From Paenibacillus_I sp035510375 (lineage in GTDB: Bacteria; Bacillota; Bacilli; Paenibacillales; Paenibacillaceae): 64,000 bases of DNA. The stretch lies in assembly GCF_035510375.1 (NCBI RefSeq), contig NZ_DATKHG010000019.1; one strand, 5' to 3'. The notes under the pieces were generated by a model. It saw only the letters and a program-made list of their open reading frames with translations. It was not told where the DNA came from and did no database searches. The translations under genes were made by a program, and so were the position numbers. Positions 41,951 to 50,512 of the stretch are shown here, one piece after another. Every line of letters starts with the position of its first letter. The stretch's first letter is position 1.

Positions 41951-41968
41951 TGTTCCCGTTATATGCGG

Positions 41969-42466
41969 TCACGAACCGACGGCCGGCTGCTGAAGCAGCT
42001 TTCGGATATGCTTTTCGATCTGCTCGGGCGTTCTGGCGGGTGCGAACCGCTTGAGCACGCTTCCGTCACGGTCAACGAGAAACTTCGTGAAATTCCATTT
42101 GATCGTCTTCGAGCCGAACAAGCCTGGGGCTTCGCGTGTCAGGTGCCGATACAGCGGATGCCGGTCCGGCCCGTTGACGTCGATTTTGGCGAACATGGGA
42201 AACGCAACCCCGTGGTTAAGCTCGCAGAATGCGGCGATCTCCTCCTCGGTTCCCGGGTCCTGATTATTGAACTGGTTGCACGGAAAACCGAGAACGGTCA
42301 GGCCGGCCTGCCGATTCCGCTCATACAGCTGCTGCAGCCCGGTGTACTGCGGTGTGAAGCCGCATTGGCTGGCGGTATTGACGATGAGCAGCACTTTTCC
42401 CTTGTATTCCGCAAGCAGATGCTTGCTGCCGCCGATGGCGGTCACCTCGATATCGTAGATCGACAT
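41969..42466 (-). CDS. Glutathione peroxidase family thiol peroxidase
   Basis: A 165-residue GPx-fold protein. The catalytic tetrad is visible: peroxidatic Cys in NTASQCGFTPQY, Gln in GFPCNQFNNQDPG, and Trp and Asn in IKWNFTKFLV. The Cys in GFPCNQ may serve as resolving Cys with thioredoxin, as in bacterial GPx. GGGAGG precedes the ATG. Bacillota rarely make glutathione, so thioredoxin or bacillithiol is the more likely reductant. Confidence 0.93.
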   Translation of the reverse strand: MSIYDIEVTAIGGSKHLLAEYKGKVLLIVNTASQCGFTPQYTGLQQLYERNRQAGLTVLGFPCNQFNNQDPGTEEEIAAFCELNHGVAFPMFAKIDVNGPDRHPLYRHLTREAPGLFGSKTIKWNFTKFLVDRDGSVLKRFAPARTPEQIEKHIRKLLQQPAVGS

Positions 42467-42517
42467 AACCGTCCTCCCTAACTTCGCGCAGGTTATAGGA
42501 TGTTGTCGTTCAATAAA

Positions 42518-43090
42518 CTACTGCCGGCCCCGGGAAGCGAACCGGCGCAACTCCCTGATGTACGTGCCGACCGTCTCGTCCAACAGGCGCACGGTTTCTT
42601 CAAGCGGGGCGCCTCCGTTATCGGTGAGCGCCTGCCTGACTTTCTCGATGTAGGCTTTGCACAGGGGCTTGAGGTCCGGACGCGCTTGGCCGAAATCATG
42701 CAAATAGGCGGGCACGAAGTAGCAGTCCAGCATGCCGAACGGCAGCCGGAACGACTGTGCGCCCCCGCCGTGTTCAGACGATGCCTTCAGCCTGTCATAC
42801 AGCTCGCTTAATACGATCTGTCCCAGCCGGTACGACCGCCGCGCGTATTCGTATTGCGATTCATCGATCGTGCCGAGCTCGAACCGTTTGGCGTTCGTCT
42901 CGTCGAGCATATGCAGCGCTCCGCCCCATTCGGCGGCGAAAGTCAGCCAGAAATCCGCGTGCGCGGGCTCCACCTCGACGGCGATCCTCTGCTCGAAGAC
43001 AAGGTCCGGATCGGCCTCCAGCCGCTCCAGCAATGCCGCCCGCTCCGCGGCGTAACGCTCTTCCGAGCCCTTCCATTCCTTATTGTTCAT
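42518..43090 (-). CDS. Conserved hypothetical protein
   Basis: A 190-residue, highly charged, mainly helical cytosolic protein (LLERLEADPDLVFEQRIAVEVEPAHADFWLTFAAEW). GGGAG lies about 11 bases before the ATG. No family is recognised. It is co-directional with the peroxidase gene, 51 bases apart. Confidence 0.65.
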   Translation of the reverse strand: MNNKEWKGSEERYAAERAALLERLEADPDLVFEQRIAVEVEPAHADFWLTFAAEWGGALHMLDETNAKRFELGTIDESQYEYARRSYRLGQIVLSELYDRLKASSEHGGGAQSFRLPFGMLDCYFVPAYLHDFGQARPDLKPLCKAYIEKVRQALTDNGGAPLEETVRLLDETVGTYIRELRRFASRGRQ

Positions 43091-43274
43091 CCTGCGTTGT
43101 CTCCCGTCAGCTTAAGCCGGTTCATTATCATTTATGCGATGTCCAATCTGATTCTGTGCCCATTATATCAGCTTTCCACCATTGCCGAAAACTTTCGCGT
43201 GCAACGTTGCGGCGGCTGTGCTATAGTAACTACGATAACCGAAGAAGAAAATCTGCGGCCGGTTCAGGCGGCAG

Positions 43275-43308
43275 GAGAGGTTCGCGAACTCCCTCTATAA
43301 AAAACTAA
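43275..43308 (+). promoter_or_regulatory. preQ1-I riboswitch aptamer
   Basis: AGAGGTTCGCGAACTCCCTC followed by TATAAAAAACTAA matches the preQ1-I consensus: a G-rich stem, a loop with the preQ1-binding C, and the A-rich tail that docks in the minor groove. It lies 120 bases before queF, whose substrate is preQ0 and whose product is preQ1. A -10 box TATAGT sits at 43221-43226. Confidence 0.93.
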
Positions 43309-43314
43309 GACCAG

Positions 43315-43340
43315 ACGCTGCCGACGGCATCGTTTGTTTT
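43315..43340 (+). terminator. Riboswitch expression-platform terminator
   Basis: Stem ACGCTGCC / GGCATCGT (43315-43322 with 43326-43333, one mismatch) followed by TTGTTTTTG. It fits ligand-dependent transcription termination in front of queF. Confidence 0.68.
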
Positions 43341-43429
43341 TGCTTAGGTTTTTGAGACGGTTTCACGAAATCTCGTTCTTCTTTTCAGACCCGGCGGGAG
43401 CGTCGGAGGAAAAGAGAGGAGATTTTTTT

Positions 43430-43930
43430 ATGACTGCAGGTAGAAACGCCGAAGAGCTGAAGGATATTACGCTGCTCGGCAATCAAGGCGCCTCCTATGT
43501 ATTCACGTACGATCCGAAGCTGCTGGAATCGTTCGAGAACAAGCACCGGGGCCGCCCTTATTTCGTGAAGTTCAATTGTCCCGAGTTCACCAGCCTTTGC
43601 CCGATGACCGGACAGCCGGATTTCGCGACGATTTATATTTCCTATATCCCGGACGTTCGCATGGTGGAGAGCAAATCGCTCAAGCTGTATCTGTTCAGCT
43701 TCCGCAACCACGGCGATTTCCACGAGGATTGCGTCAACATTATCATGAACGACCTGATCGGCCTGATGGACCCGCTGTATATCGAGGTATGGGGCAAATT
43801 CACGCCGCGCGGCGGCATTTCCATCGATCCGTATTGCAACTACGGCAAGCCGGGCACGAAATACGAAGCGATGGCCGAGCACCGCCTGATGAACCATGAT
43901 CTCTATCCGGAAAAAGTGGATAACCGCTGA
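43430..43930 (+). CDS. queF: NADPH-dependent 7-cyano-7-deazaguanine reductase
   Basis: A 166-residue short-form QueF that reduces preQ0 to preQ1 in queuosine synthesis. The nucleophilic Cys is in CPMTGQPDFATI (with KFNCPEFTSL before it), and the QueF motif ESKSLKLYLFSFRNHGDFHED is intact. I chose the ATG at 43430, nine bases after GAGGAG. The frame is open upstream into the riboswitch but that is not coding. It is followed after 13 bases by the transporter gene. Confidence 0.95.
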   Translation: MTAGRNAEELKDITLLGNQGASYVFTYDPKLLESFENKHRGRPYFVKFNCPEFTSLCPMTGQPDFATIYISYIPDVRMVESKSLKLYLFSFRNHGDFHEDCVNIIMNDLIGLMDPLYIEVWGKFTPRGGISIDPYCNYGKPGTKYEAMAEHRLMNHDLYPEKVDNR

Positions 43931-43943
43931 GGAGGCGCTTAAC

Positions 43944-44495
43944 ATGAACAAACTATGGGTTATGCTTTATGTAGCGGTTATCGCGGCGGCCAACATCTTG
44001 ACCGCGTCGCTCGATCCGCTGCGCTTCGGCGCGTTCATCGTCCCGGTCGGCACGTTCCTGATCGGCGCGACCTTCGTGCTCCGCGACTTTGTCCAGAACG
44101 CGGTCGGCCGGAAGCTGACTTACGCCACGATCGCGGCGGCGATGCTGATATCCGCAACGACGTCTTTCCTGCTGGGCGACACGCTGTGGATCGTATTCGC
44201 CTCGGCCGCGACGTTCGCGGTTTCCGAAACGACCGATACGGAGATCTATTCCAGGCTGCGGCTGCCGATCTCCCTCCGGGTGCTGTACAGCGGGCTGGTC
44301 GGCGGTGTCGTCGACAGCGTGCTTTTCGTCCTGATCGGCTTGTCGCCGCTCGGCGCGGGCTTTCTGCCGTGGGAGGCGGTCGGCAGCGCCATCGTCGGCC
44401 AGATTCTGGTGAAAACGGCGATGCAGGCGCTTGGAGCCGGCTTGATCGGCATGCTGCCGGAGCACACGGAAACGCAGACGCCGGGCTATCGGTGA
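43944..44495 (+). CDS. Queuosine-precursor transporter (VUT/YhhQ family)
   Basis: A 183-residue polytopic protein with five or six TM helices. The start at 43944 has GAGGAGG eight bases upstream. The motif GTFLIGATFVLRDFVQNAVGR is typical of the VUT (YhhQ) family that imports preQ0/preQ1. Placement behind the preQ1 riboswitch and queF supports precursor uptake. The same riboswitch controls both genes. Confidence 0.85.
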   Translation: MNKLWVMLYVAVIAAANILTASLDPLRFGAFIVPVGTFLIGATFVLRDFVQNAVGRKLTYATIAAAMLISATTSFLLGDTLWIVFASAATFAVSETTDTEIYSRLRLPISLRVLYSGLVGGVVDSVLFVLIGLSPLGAGFLPWEAVGSAIVGQILVKTAMQALGAGLIGMLPEHTETQTPGYR

Positions 44496-44514
44496 GCAAA
44501 CGAAAGAGCAGCCC

Positions 44515-44892
44515 TCATCCCGTCTCGACGGCAGCATCGTTAGCGCGCAAAAGTACAATGATGCCTGCCATAATGATAATAGTGCCGAGCATTTGGCCCA
44601 CCGAGATCTTTTCTTTAAACAGGGCAAAAGCGACGAATAAATTTAAAATGTACGTAATGGATTGAAGAGGAATAATGACGGACATCCTGAAGTTGGAAAG
44701 CAAGTAAAAGAACATAATCATCGAGCAAAAGTAAAAAATACCCCCAATCAGCACCTTCCAAGACAGAAACGTGCTGACGATGGAGGGGATGGAGGATAAA
44801 TCCAGCGGTTGCCTAGAAAATTGCATCTTCCAAAGCATGTTGCCGAGCGTACCCAACAAAGAGGAGACTAAAACCAGGTAAACGACCTTCAT
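44515..44892 (-). CDS. Small EamA/SMR-type membrane transporter
   Basis: A 125-residue four-TM protein of the small multidrug resistance/EamA type (LGNMLWKMQF, IPLQSITYILNLFVAFALFKEKISVGQMLGTIIIMAGIIVLL). AAGGAGG lies about ten bases before the ATG. It follows the long Pel-like operon by 61 bases on the same strand and may be its last gene. ArnE/F-like small transporters often flip undecaprenyl-phosphate sugars, which would fit the GT2/GT-C set upstream. Confidence 0.75.
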   Translation of the reverse strand: MKVVYLVLVSSLLGTLGNMLWKMQFSRQPLDLSSIPSIVSTFLSWKVLIGGIFYFCSMIMFFYLLSNFRMSVIIPLQSITYILNLFVAFALFKEKISVGQMLGTIIIMAGIIVLLRANDAAVETG

Positions 44893-44953
44893 AAATGGAT
44901 CACACCCTCCTTCCCCACTGTCGTATAATGTGACTCTAGCCAGTTGTTTAAAC

Positions 44954-46810
44954 CTATGAGACCGTGCCTTTCACCGATAAACTCTTTCTTGAAACAAATT
45001 CCGTCTTGACGAAGCAGCTGTCACACGTTTTGCCGTGAGCGGTGCAAAGTACCCCTTCCGTCTCCCAACAATTCGCATCGGTTCTCCCGAAGGCCGGACA
45101 AGAACGGCAGATACTCTCCGGGACGCAGCACATATCGCTGCACGCCCCGAGGGATCGGACGGAGTCGATCCGGCCGCTTCGCTTATCGGCATACCAGTCC
45201 AAGAATGCTTCCACGATCTCCGAATCCATCTGCTGTCCGCTGGATGACCGCAGCATCTGAAGTGTCTGGTTGAAGGAAAGCGGCTCCCGGTAATTCCGAC
45301 CGTTCACCTTCGCCAGGAACGTCTGAACCACCGCGATAATTCTGGACCCTACCGGAATTTCAACACCCTTGAGTCCCGCAGGATATCCGTGACCGTCCAT
45401 ACGTTCATGGTGATGCCGAATATAAGAAGCGGCTCTCTCATTGCCGGTCGCGAAGGAGACGATTAACGCGCTGACCTCGGCGTGCAGCTTCATTAATTCG
45501 AATTCCGCCTCCGTATATTGGCCCTCCTTCTGGAACAAAGCGCTCGAGAGAGCGATCGTACCGATATGGCTTAAGTAAGCGGCAATGGCAACGTCCCGGA
45601 TCTCGTCGTTCTTCAAACCGAGCTGTTTCGCAATGATAATGCTGTAACGGCTCATCAGCTCGGAATATCCAATCGTATTCGGGCTCAGGTCGTCCAACAG
45701 CCTCGCCAACGCTTGCAGCAGCGGAACATATGCTCCAGAACCGCGCAGGTAGGCCGTTTGCGCCCTTGAGAATTGGCGGTAGTTTTCGATCAAGGTTTGT
45801 AAAAAGAGGTTCATCCAACGCCGCTCCTGAATGTTTTTGCACCAGAACGCATAGTAATGGCTGCCGACGGAGACGAGCAGAACATGCTGCATCCCTTCTT
45901 CCGCGAAGTAGGAAGGCAACGGCCCTTGCACGTAGTGAATGTTCTCCTTGCTGGACAACGTACGGTACGCGTCAAGCGTCTCCGCATCCTCAGCGAATCG
46001 CTTCGCTATATCCGACTTTACGCCGGCTGCGGCCTTGACGCGGCTTCCCGTACGGTCGGCCTGCACGAGACATCCTCCGGAAACCTTCAAGGTGTTTAAA
46101 CAGAACGGCAAGATTTGTTCGAGCGCTTGATCCTCTTCCAATGCGATCTTGCTGATGTTCACGATAGCGTTCTTCGATGCCAATGCGATCTGGGATTGTT
46201 CCTTCACCCGCTCCGCTTCGATGACTTCGTCCACCATCGGTTTCACGAAATCCATCCAGCGGTTCAGCTTACGCTTGTCGCGTCTCGAGACGCGAGGGAC
46301 AGGGCCTATTCTTATGATCGCTTTCCCGTTGATCGGCAAGACAAGTAAAGGAACTTCCCCTTCCTTTACGATCTCGGTGTTGGTCGTCAGGAACTCCTTC
46401 ATTGCGGTCATGGCCGGCTTGTAAACATCGCCGGATGACGACATGAACGCGTTCGAAGCCGTTGCTCCCGAACCGTGTCCCGACCGGAACCGGGAAGCCC
46501 GAAGCATGAGTTTATCGAATCGTTCATCATATAGATATAGCGCATAGGAAAGCGCGTCGAACTGAACGCTGACTGCCTCAAGCACAACCGTCATCTTCTG
46601 GTCGAAGTTCGGTTGGGAACGAATGTTGTCCAACCATTTATGAACATCCGACAACCTCTTCATATCCGCTCTGATTTTAAGAACATAGATAGATAGGAGG
46701 GCGCAGAGAAGGAGGATTCCCCCTGCGATATATAGTGCCAAGAGTGACGAGATTTCAAACCCGCTTCCAGTTATCGTCCATGCTGCCATCGGGATTTCGT
46801 TCACCTCCAT
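44954..46810 (-). CDS. Membrane protein with GAF-like and degenerate HD-GYP domains and Cys-rich tail (copy 2)
   Basis: Start at 46810 (MEVNEIPMAAW), right after the preceding stop, with TAAGGA upstream, giving 618 residues. One TM helix (about 15-35) precedes GAF-like segments (about 55-300) and an HD-GYP fold. The metal-binding His-Asp pair is Ser-His (YLSHIG for LHDIG) and a later Asp is Gln (VVQTF). The HHHERMDGHGYP loop is kept. The last 60 residues have nine Cys in a C-x3-CC-x5-C-x2-C-x9-C-x7-C-x6-C-x2-C pattern, identical in spacing to the paralogue at 47609. It is probably a non-catalytic c-di-GMP or redox sensor. Confidence 0.78.
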   Translation of the reverse strand: MEVNEIPMAAWTITGSGFEISSLLALYIAGGILLLCALLSIYVLKIRADMKRLSDVHKWLDNIRSQPNFDQKMTVVLEAVSVQFDALSYALYLYDERFDKLMLRASRFRSGHGSGATASNAFMSSSGDVYKPAMTAMKEFLTTNTEIVKEGEVPLLVLPINGKAIIRIGPVPRVSRRDKRKLNRWMDFVKPMVDEVIEAERVKEQSQIALASKNAIVNISKIALEEDQALEQILPFCLNTLKVSGGCLVQADRTGSRVKAAAGVKSDIAKRFAEDAETLDAYRTLSSKENIHYVQGPLPSYFAEEGMQHVLLVSVGSHYYAFWCKNIQERRWMNLFLQTLIENYRQFSRAQTAYLRGSGAYVPLLQALARLLDDLSPNTIGYSELMSRYSIIIAKQLGLKNDEIRDVAIAAYLSHIGTIALSSALFQKEGQYTEAEFELMKLHAEVSALIVSFATGNERAASYIRHHHERMDGHGYPAGLKGVEIPVGSRIIAVVQTFLAKVNGRNYREPLSFNQTLQMLRSSSGQQMDSEIVEAFLDWYADKRSGRIDSVRSLGACSDMCCVPESICRSCPAFGRTDANCWETEGVLCTAHGKTCDSCFVKTEFVSRKSLSVKGTVS

Positions 46811-46817
46811 TCTGTCC

Positions 46818-47612
46818 TTATGGTTCGGACCAAACCGAATAGTCGCTGTCTCGAGAAAGATGAACAAAGCCGTGACGTCTGGCAGCCTTGCCTTCCTTCG
46901 ACGCTCCCGGACCGCAGCTTACCGCGAAGAGCAGCAGACCGGCCTTCTTAAGAGGCTGCAACGCCTGAATCTGTTGACGTACCCAGGCTTCGGAGACTCT
47001 TCTGTCCTGCCAGTCCTCCCAGAGAAAGCCGTCCAGATATCGAGCGGCCAGCGAGATGAAATGGAAGCCGCGATTTTGCAGCAGACACAGCCGCGGGTAC
47101 CGGCTCCTGATGTCGGCAAGCAAGGCAAGGTATCCGTGAATCATCTCGTTGCGAAGCAGGGTGTGTTGGATATGATCTTCGATATCGCCAACCGTATCAA
47201 GGAACAATCCGTCCATACCTTTATTAGCGATCTGCCCCTCGATTTCATCCACCAGCAACTGCCGATAATGGGGTTCGCGAACATCCATTAAATATGAGTC
47301 CCATTCTGAAAAATAAACGCGCTGCCCGTCACGGAGCAAATAATCCGCAGAGCGCAGCCCTTTCCCCCGCTCGACATTCCACGTCGGCCATTCCATCACG
47401 GACACGTATCCAACCACCCTGGTCCCCGCCGCTTGCAACTGACGAACCCGTTCCGTCGTCCAATGCTGCGGCTCCACGATAACAAGATCGTACTTCTTGA
47501 GATTTTGCACGATGCTATGATCTACGGCTCCGTAATAAATCATGTATCGATCGATTCCCGACTCCGCTTGATTCGGACCGACGCGCAACCACTTGAGCAA
47601 ATTCGATATCAT
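46818..47612 (-). CDS. GH114-type glycoside hydrolase (PelA hydrolase-like), no signal peptide
   Basis: A 264-residue TIM-barrel protein of the GH114/endo-alpha-1,4-polygalactosaminidase kind, as in the hydrolase domain of PelA. The order is YYGAVDHS, YDLVIVEPQHW, VVGYVSVMEWPTW, DSYLMDVREP and GMDGLFLDTVGD, with acidic residues on strand ends suitable for catalysis. There is no signal peptide or TM helix, unlike periplasmic PelA. It overlaps the preceding gene as ATGA. Substrate by family: GalNAc/galactosamine-rich polymer. Confidence 0.78.
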   Translation of the reverse strand: MISNLLKWLRVGPNQAESGIDRYMIYYGAVDHSIVQNLKKYDLVIVEPQHWTTERVRQLQAAGTRVVGYVSVMEWPTWNVERGKGLRSADYLLRDGQRVYFSEWDSYLMDVREPHYRQLLVDEIEGQIANKGMDGLFLDTVGDIEDHIQHTLLRNEMIHGYLALLADIRSRYPRLCLLQNRGFHFISLAARYLDGFLWEDWQDRRVSEAWVRQQIQALQPLKKAGLLLFAVSCGPGASKEGKAARRHGFVHLSRDSDYSVWSEP

Positions 47613-49372
47613 TCCGTGCCCCCCTCTGTCCCCCGCTTTATTTTTCCTTCCCTCATCGACCGTCCTTCCGCTTCCGTATAAATAAAGCAGGTCTTACATG
47701 ACTTCCCATGTGATAAACAATGATTGCTCTCGAACTCCCAGCAAGGTTTGAGCCTTTCGCCGAAGACCGGACAGGTTTCACACAAAGCGGAAGGCGTGCA
47801 GCACATCTCCCAACATGCCCCCAAGGGTTTGAAGCCGGAACCGGCGTCGCTCCGTTTCCTATGAAACCAGGCAACGAATGCCTCTACGGCCGCTTGATTG
47901 AGATGAGGGCCGGAAGCCGCCTGCAACCTGGCGATGACGTCGTCAAAGGGAAGCGGCTCTCGATTTGGTCTGCCGTTGATGGCCGCCAGGTAGGTTTGAA
48001 CGACGGCAATGATCTGCGCCCCCATAGGGATTTGTCCCCCTTGAAGTCGTCCCGGGTACCCTTGTCCATCCATTCGTTCATGATGATGTCGGATCGATTC
48101 AGCCACGCTTCTATTGCCGAGCGTCATCTCCACCAGCAAAGCGCCGAAATCCGCATGATGCTTCATTCGTTCGAAATCGTCTTCCGAATACCTCCCTTCT
48201 TTCGTCAGCAGGTCTTCCGAAAGACCGAGCGCCCCGATGTTGCTCAGATAGGCGGCAAGCGCGATATCCTGAATTTGCTCGCCCGATAAGCCAAGCTCCT
48301 TAGCAAGGATAGACGCATAACGGCTCATTTGCTCCGAATAACCGACCGTCCATGGATTCGCATTGTCTATCACGGTTGATAATCGCTTTAAAGCTTCTAC
48401 CTTACCCGTATAGGAAAGCTTCGTTCGCGAAGCAGCTCGATAATATTCCTCCGCCGCTTGACACGACACCAGGAGGGAAGCGGAGATGTGCCGGACACTC
48501 ATCCGATGCCGGATGCGGGTTGTCCGGAATACTCGTGTCGCAGACCGGCCCGGCGTCCGATATCGACAGATGAATCGAAGCTTGCCCGACTCCTCTTCCG
48601 CAACCATCACTACCGCGGAGTCTCCCTCCGCGACCGGGACTGACGGTTCCACGTTCCAATCGGACTCCTCCTCCAAATCGAGAGCCTTCGCCGCAAGGCG
48701 AAACGCCATCTGCACGACAACTTCGGGGTCGGACACCAAGCGGCTCAACTGTTTCCATGCCGCACTCGTTAAATTGGCCGCATTCTCCTTCAGCGCCTGC
48801 CGTTCGGCCTGGAAAACCCACTCCGCAAGCGGCGATAGCAGTTCAGCGGTCTGCGCGATCCTCTTCTCAATCCGTCGCGGCCGCTGTTGAATCGGACCCG
48901 CAATGACGATCCCGAACCCGTCTGCGACCACGAATTGCAACAGAAGAACGCCTTCTTCCTCAACCCAAGCGAAACGGTTCGCCGTTCCTCGATCCATCGA
49001 TAAAGAGGTTGGCGGCAGGAACAGTTGACTGCTGTACGGCGTTAAACCGCTGTAAGAAGGAGCCGCTTTGCCAATGTGCGGTTTTTGATGTCTTATGGCT
49101 TTAAGAGTATATTTTTGTTTATTGTCATCCAGTATATAGAAAGCATACTGAGGGACGTCAATGGTCCGTGCTACCCACTCTAACAGCAAATTCAAGTTGT
49201 TCTCTAGACCGGACGACGGTTTAAGCTGCGTCATTACGCGCCGAGCGTCGTTCCACCGTTCCGTCAGCATCCGTATCGAATGACTTGCCGCCAACCCTCC
49301 GCACAACATAATAACCGATGCCAAGGCGAGCAGAAGGGCAATCGGAAGGGAATCTATCGACACCTTGCTCAC
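47609..49372 (-). CDS. Membrane protein with GAF-like and degenerate HD-GYP domains and Cys-rich tail (copy 1)
   Basis: A 587-residue protein with a GTG start and an N-terminal TM helix (about 9-30). GAF-like regions (about 55-190 and 205-300) are followed by an HD-GYP fold (about 340-500). The catalytic His-Asp is replaced by S377-N378 (YLSNIG), the upstream His by Y345 (YSEQMSRYA), and a later Asp by Q459. H405/H406 and HHHERMDGQGYP (429-440) remain. The tail has nine Cys (C520, 524, 525, 531, 534, 544, 552, 559, 562). A phosphodiesterase is unlikely; a c-di-GMP receptor or redox sensor is. Paralogue of the protein at 44954. Confidence 0.8.
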   Translation of the reverse strand: MSKVSIDSLPIALLLALASVIMLCGGLAASHSIRMLTERWNDARRVMTQLKPSSGLENNLNLLLEWVARTIDVPQYAFYILDDNKQKYTLKAIRHQKPHIGKAAPSYSGLTPYSSQLFLPPTSLSMDRGTANRFAWVEEEGVLLLQFVVADGFGIVIAGPIQQRPRRIEKRIAQTAELLSPLAEWVFQAERQALKENAANLTSAAWKQLSRLVSDPEVVVQMAFRLAAKALDLEEESDWNVEPSVPVAEGDSAVVMVAEEESGKLRFICRYRTPGRSATRVFRTTRIRHRMSVRHISASLLVSCQAAEEYYRAASRTKLSYTGKVEALKRLSTVIDNANPWTVGYSEQMSRYASILAKELGLSGEQIQDIALAAYLSNIGALGLSEDLLTKEGRYSEDDFERMKHHADFGALLVEMTLGNRSVAESIRHHHERMDGQGYPGRLQGGQIPMGAQIIAVVQTYLAAINGRPNREPLPFDDVIARLQAASGPHLNQAAVEAFVAWFHRKRSDAGSGFKPLGACWEMCCTPSALCETCPVFGERLKPCWEFESNHCLSHGKSCKTCFIYTEAEGRSMREGKIKRGTEGGTE

Positions 49373-49380
49373 TCCTACAT

Positions 49381-49743
49381 CTAAGCCATTGGGGCTTGAT
49401 CGTTATGATCCTTGGACTCCTGTTCCGAGAGGGAAATATGCTGCGCCAATTGCTTAAGTTTATCATTTAATACCGAAATTTGCGTGGATTGATGCAGCAC
49501 GAGCAGGAGCAGCACCAAATTCGAAAATAAGAACAACAACGAAGGCGGATACGTGATTCCTAATCGCGCCGCGGCCCAATCCAATAGACCGGGATTGGCC
49601 GATACGATTAATATGGAGACAACACATATAAACCAGACGATCGAATTCTTTTCGTTTATTCTGCGCTTCAATAGCAGAAAGAGCACGATATAAGTAAAGA
49701 CAAGACCGCAAAGAAATACAAATATTTTCGCCATTACACTCAT
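49381..49743 (-). CDS. DUF2304 membrane protein
   Basis: A 120-residue protein with three TM helices (about 5-24, 36-53, 66-85) and a short charged cytosolic coiled tail (TQISVLNDKLKQLAQHI). DUF2304 proteins commonly accompany DPM-like GT2 enzymes in lipid-linked sugar pathways. It overlaps the GT2 gene as ATGA, which supports a partner role, perhaps as a membrane anchor for the enzyme. Confidence 0.82.
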   Translation of the reverse strand: MSVMAKIFVFLCGLVFTYIVLFLLLKRRINEKNSIVWFICVVSILIVSANPGLLDWAAARLGITYPPSLLFLFSNLVLLLLVLHQSTQISVLNDKLKQLAQHISLSEQESKDHNDQAPMA

Positions 49744-50474
49744 GGAGTCTGCCCCCTTCTCGTTAACCGGTCGTTTATAAGAATAAGGAACACGCTGAGC
49801 ATAATCTTCATCATATACATAATCGGCTTCAACCCGCTGTGCATGCTGACGCCTTGGTCGCGTGGACGCATGGTTGCCTGAATTTCCTTAATACGAAACC
49901 GCCGAAGGAGCATCCGAATCAGAATATCCGCATCCGGAAAGTCCGCGGGAAATTCATTCTGCTTGGCATAATGCGTAAATACGGCACGGTTCATCCCTTT
50001 GAAACCGGAGGTGGGATCGGAAATTTGCGCCTTCGTCGTTCGATAAATCAAGCTTCGGAAGAAGGAGATCGCGGCGGTCTTCATCACCCCCATCTTCATG
50101 TTCTCCTTGCCTTCCAGAAATCTCGAACCGATCACGATATCCGCGTCGTCTTGACGCACGGCGGCAATCATTCCAGGCAGTTCGTCAGCATTGTGCTGCC
50201 CGTCCGCATCGAACTGCAGGCAATAATCATAACCTCTGCGCTCGGCAAATTGGAACCCGGTTTGCAGCGAGGCTCCATATCCAAGATTACATGGGTGGGA
50301 GATTATCAGGACTGGAAAAGCCGAGGCAACCGCCTTCGTTCGATCGGACGAGCCGTCGTTCACGACGAGAATGTCGGCATCTATCGAAAGTGCAAGCAGC
50401 TCCGTTAACACACGGGAAATATTATGCTCTTCGTTATAAGCGGGAATAATGATGAGGACCGATTTCGAGTCCAT
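49740..50474 (-). CDS. DPM-like family 2 glycosyltransferase
   Basis: I chose the ATG at 50474 (MDSKSVLIIIPAYNEE), seven bases after GGAGGAAC. An ATG at 50516 overlapping the previous stop is possible. The 244-residue GT-A enzyme has IIIPAYNEE, VNDGSSD, FDADGQH (the DxD equivalent) and the acceptor-loop SGFKGMNR. It ends in a hydrophobic tail. Enzymes of this type transfer a sugar to undecaprenyl phosphate. Together with DUF2304 and the GT-C protein it could form a three-component glycosylation set. Confidence 0.87.
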   Translation of the reverse strand: MDSKSVLIIIPAYNEEHNISRVLTELLALSIDADILVVNDGSSDRTKAVASAFPVLIISHPCNLGYGASLQTGFQFAERRGYDYCLQFDADGQHNADELPGMIAAVRQDDADIVIGSRFLEGKENMKMGVMKTAAISFFRSLIYRTTKAQISDPTSGFKGMNRAVFTHYAKQNEFPADFPDADILIRMLLRRFRIKEIQATMRPRDQGVSMHSGLKPIMYMMKIMLSVFLILINDRLTRRGQTP

Positions 50475-50512
50475 GGTTAACGTTCCTCCAGCCGGAAATA
50501 GTGTATCCTTCG

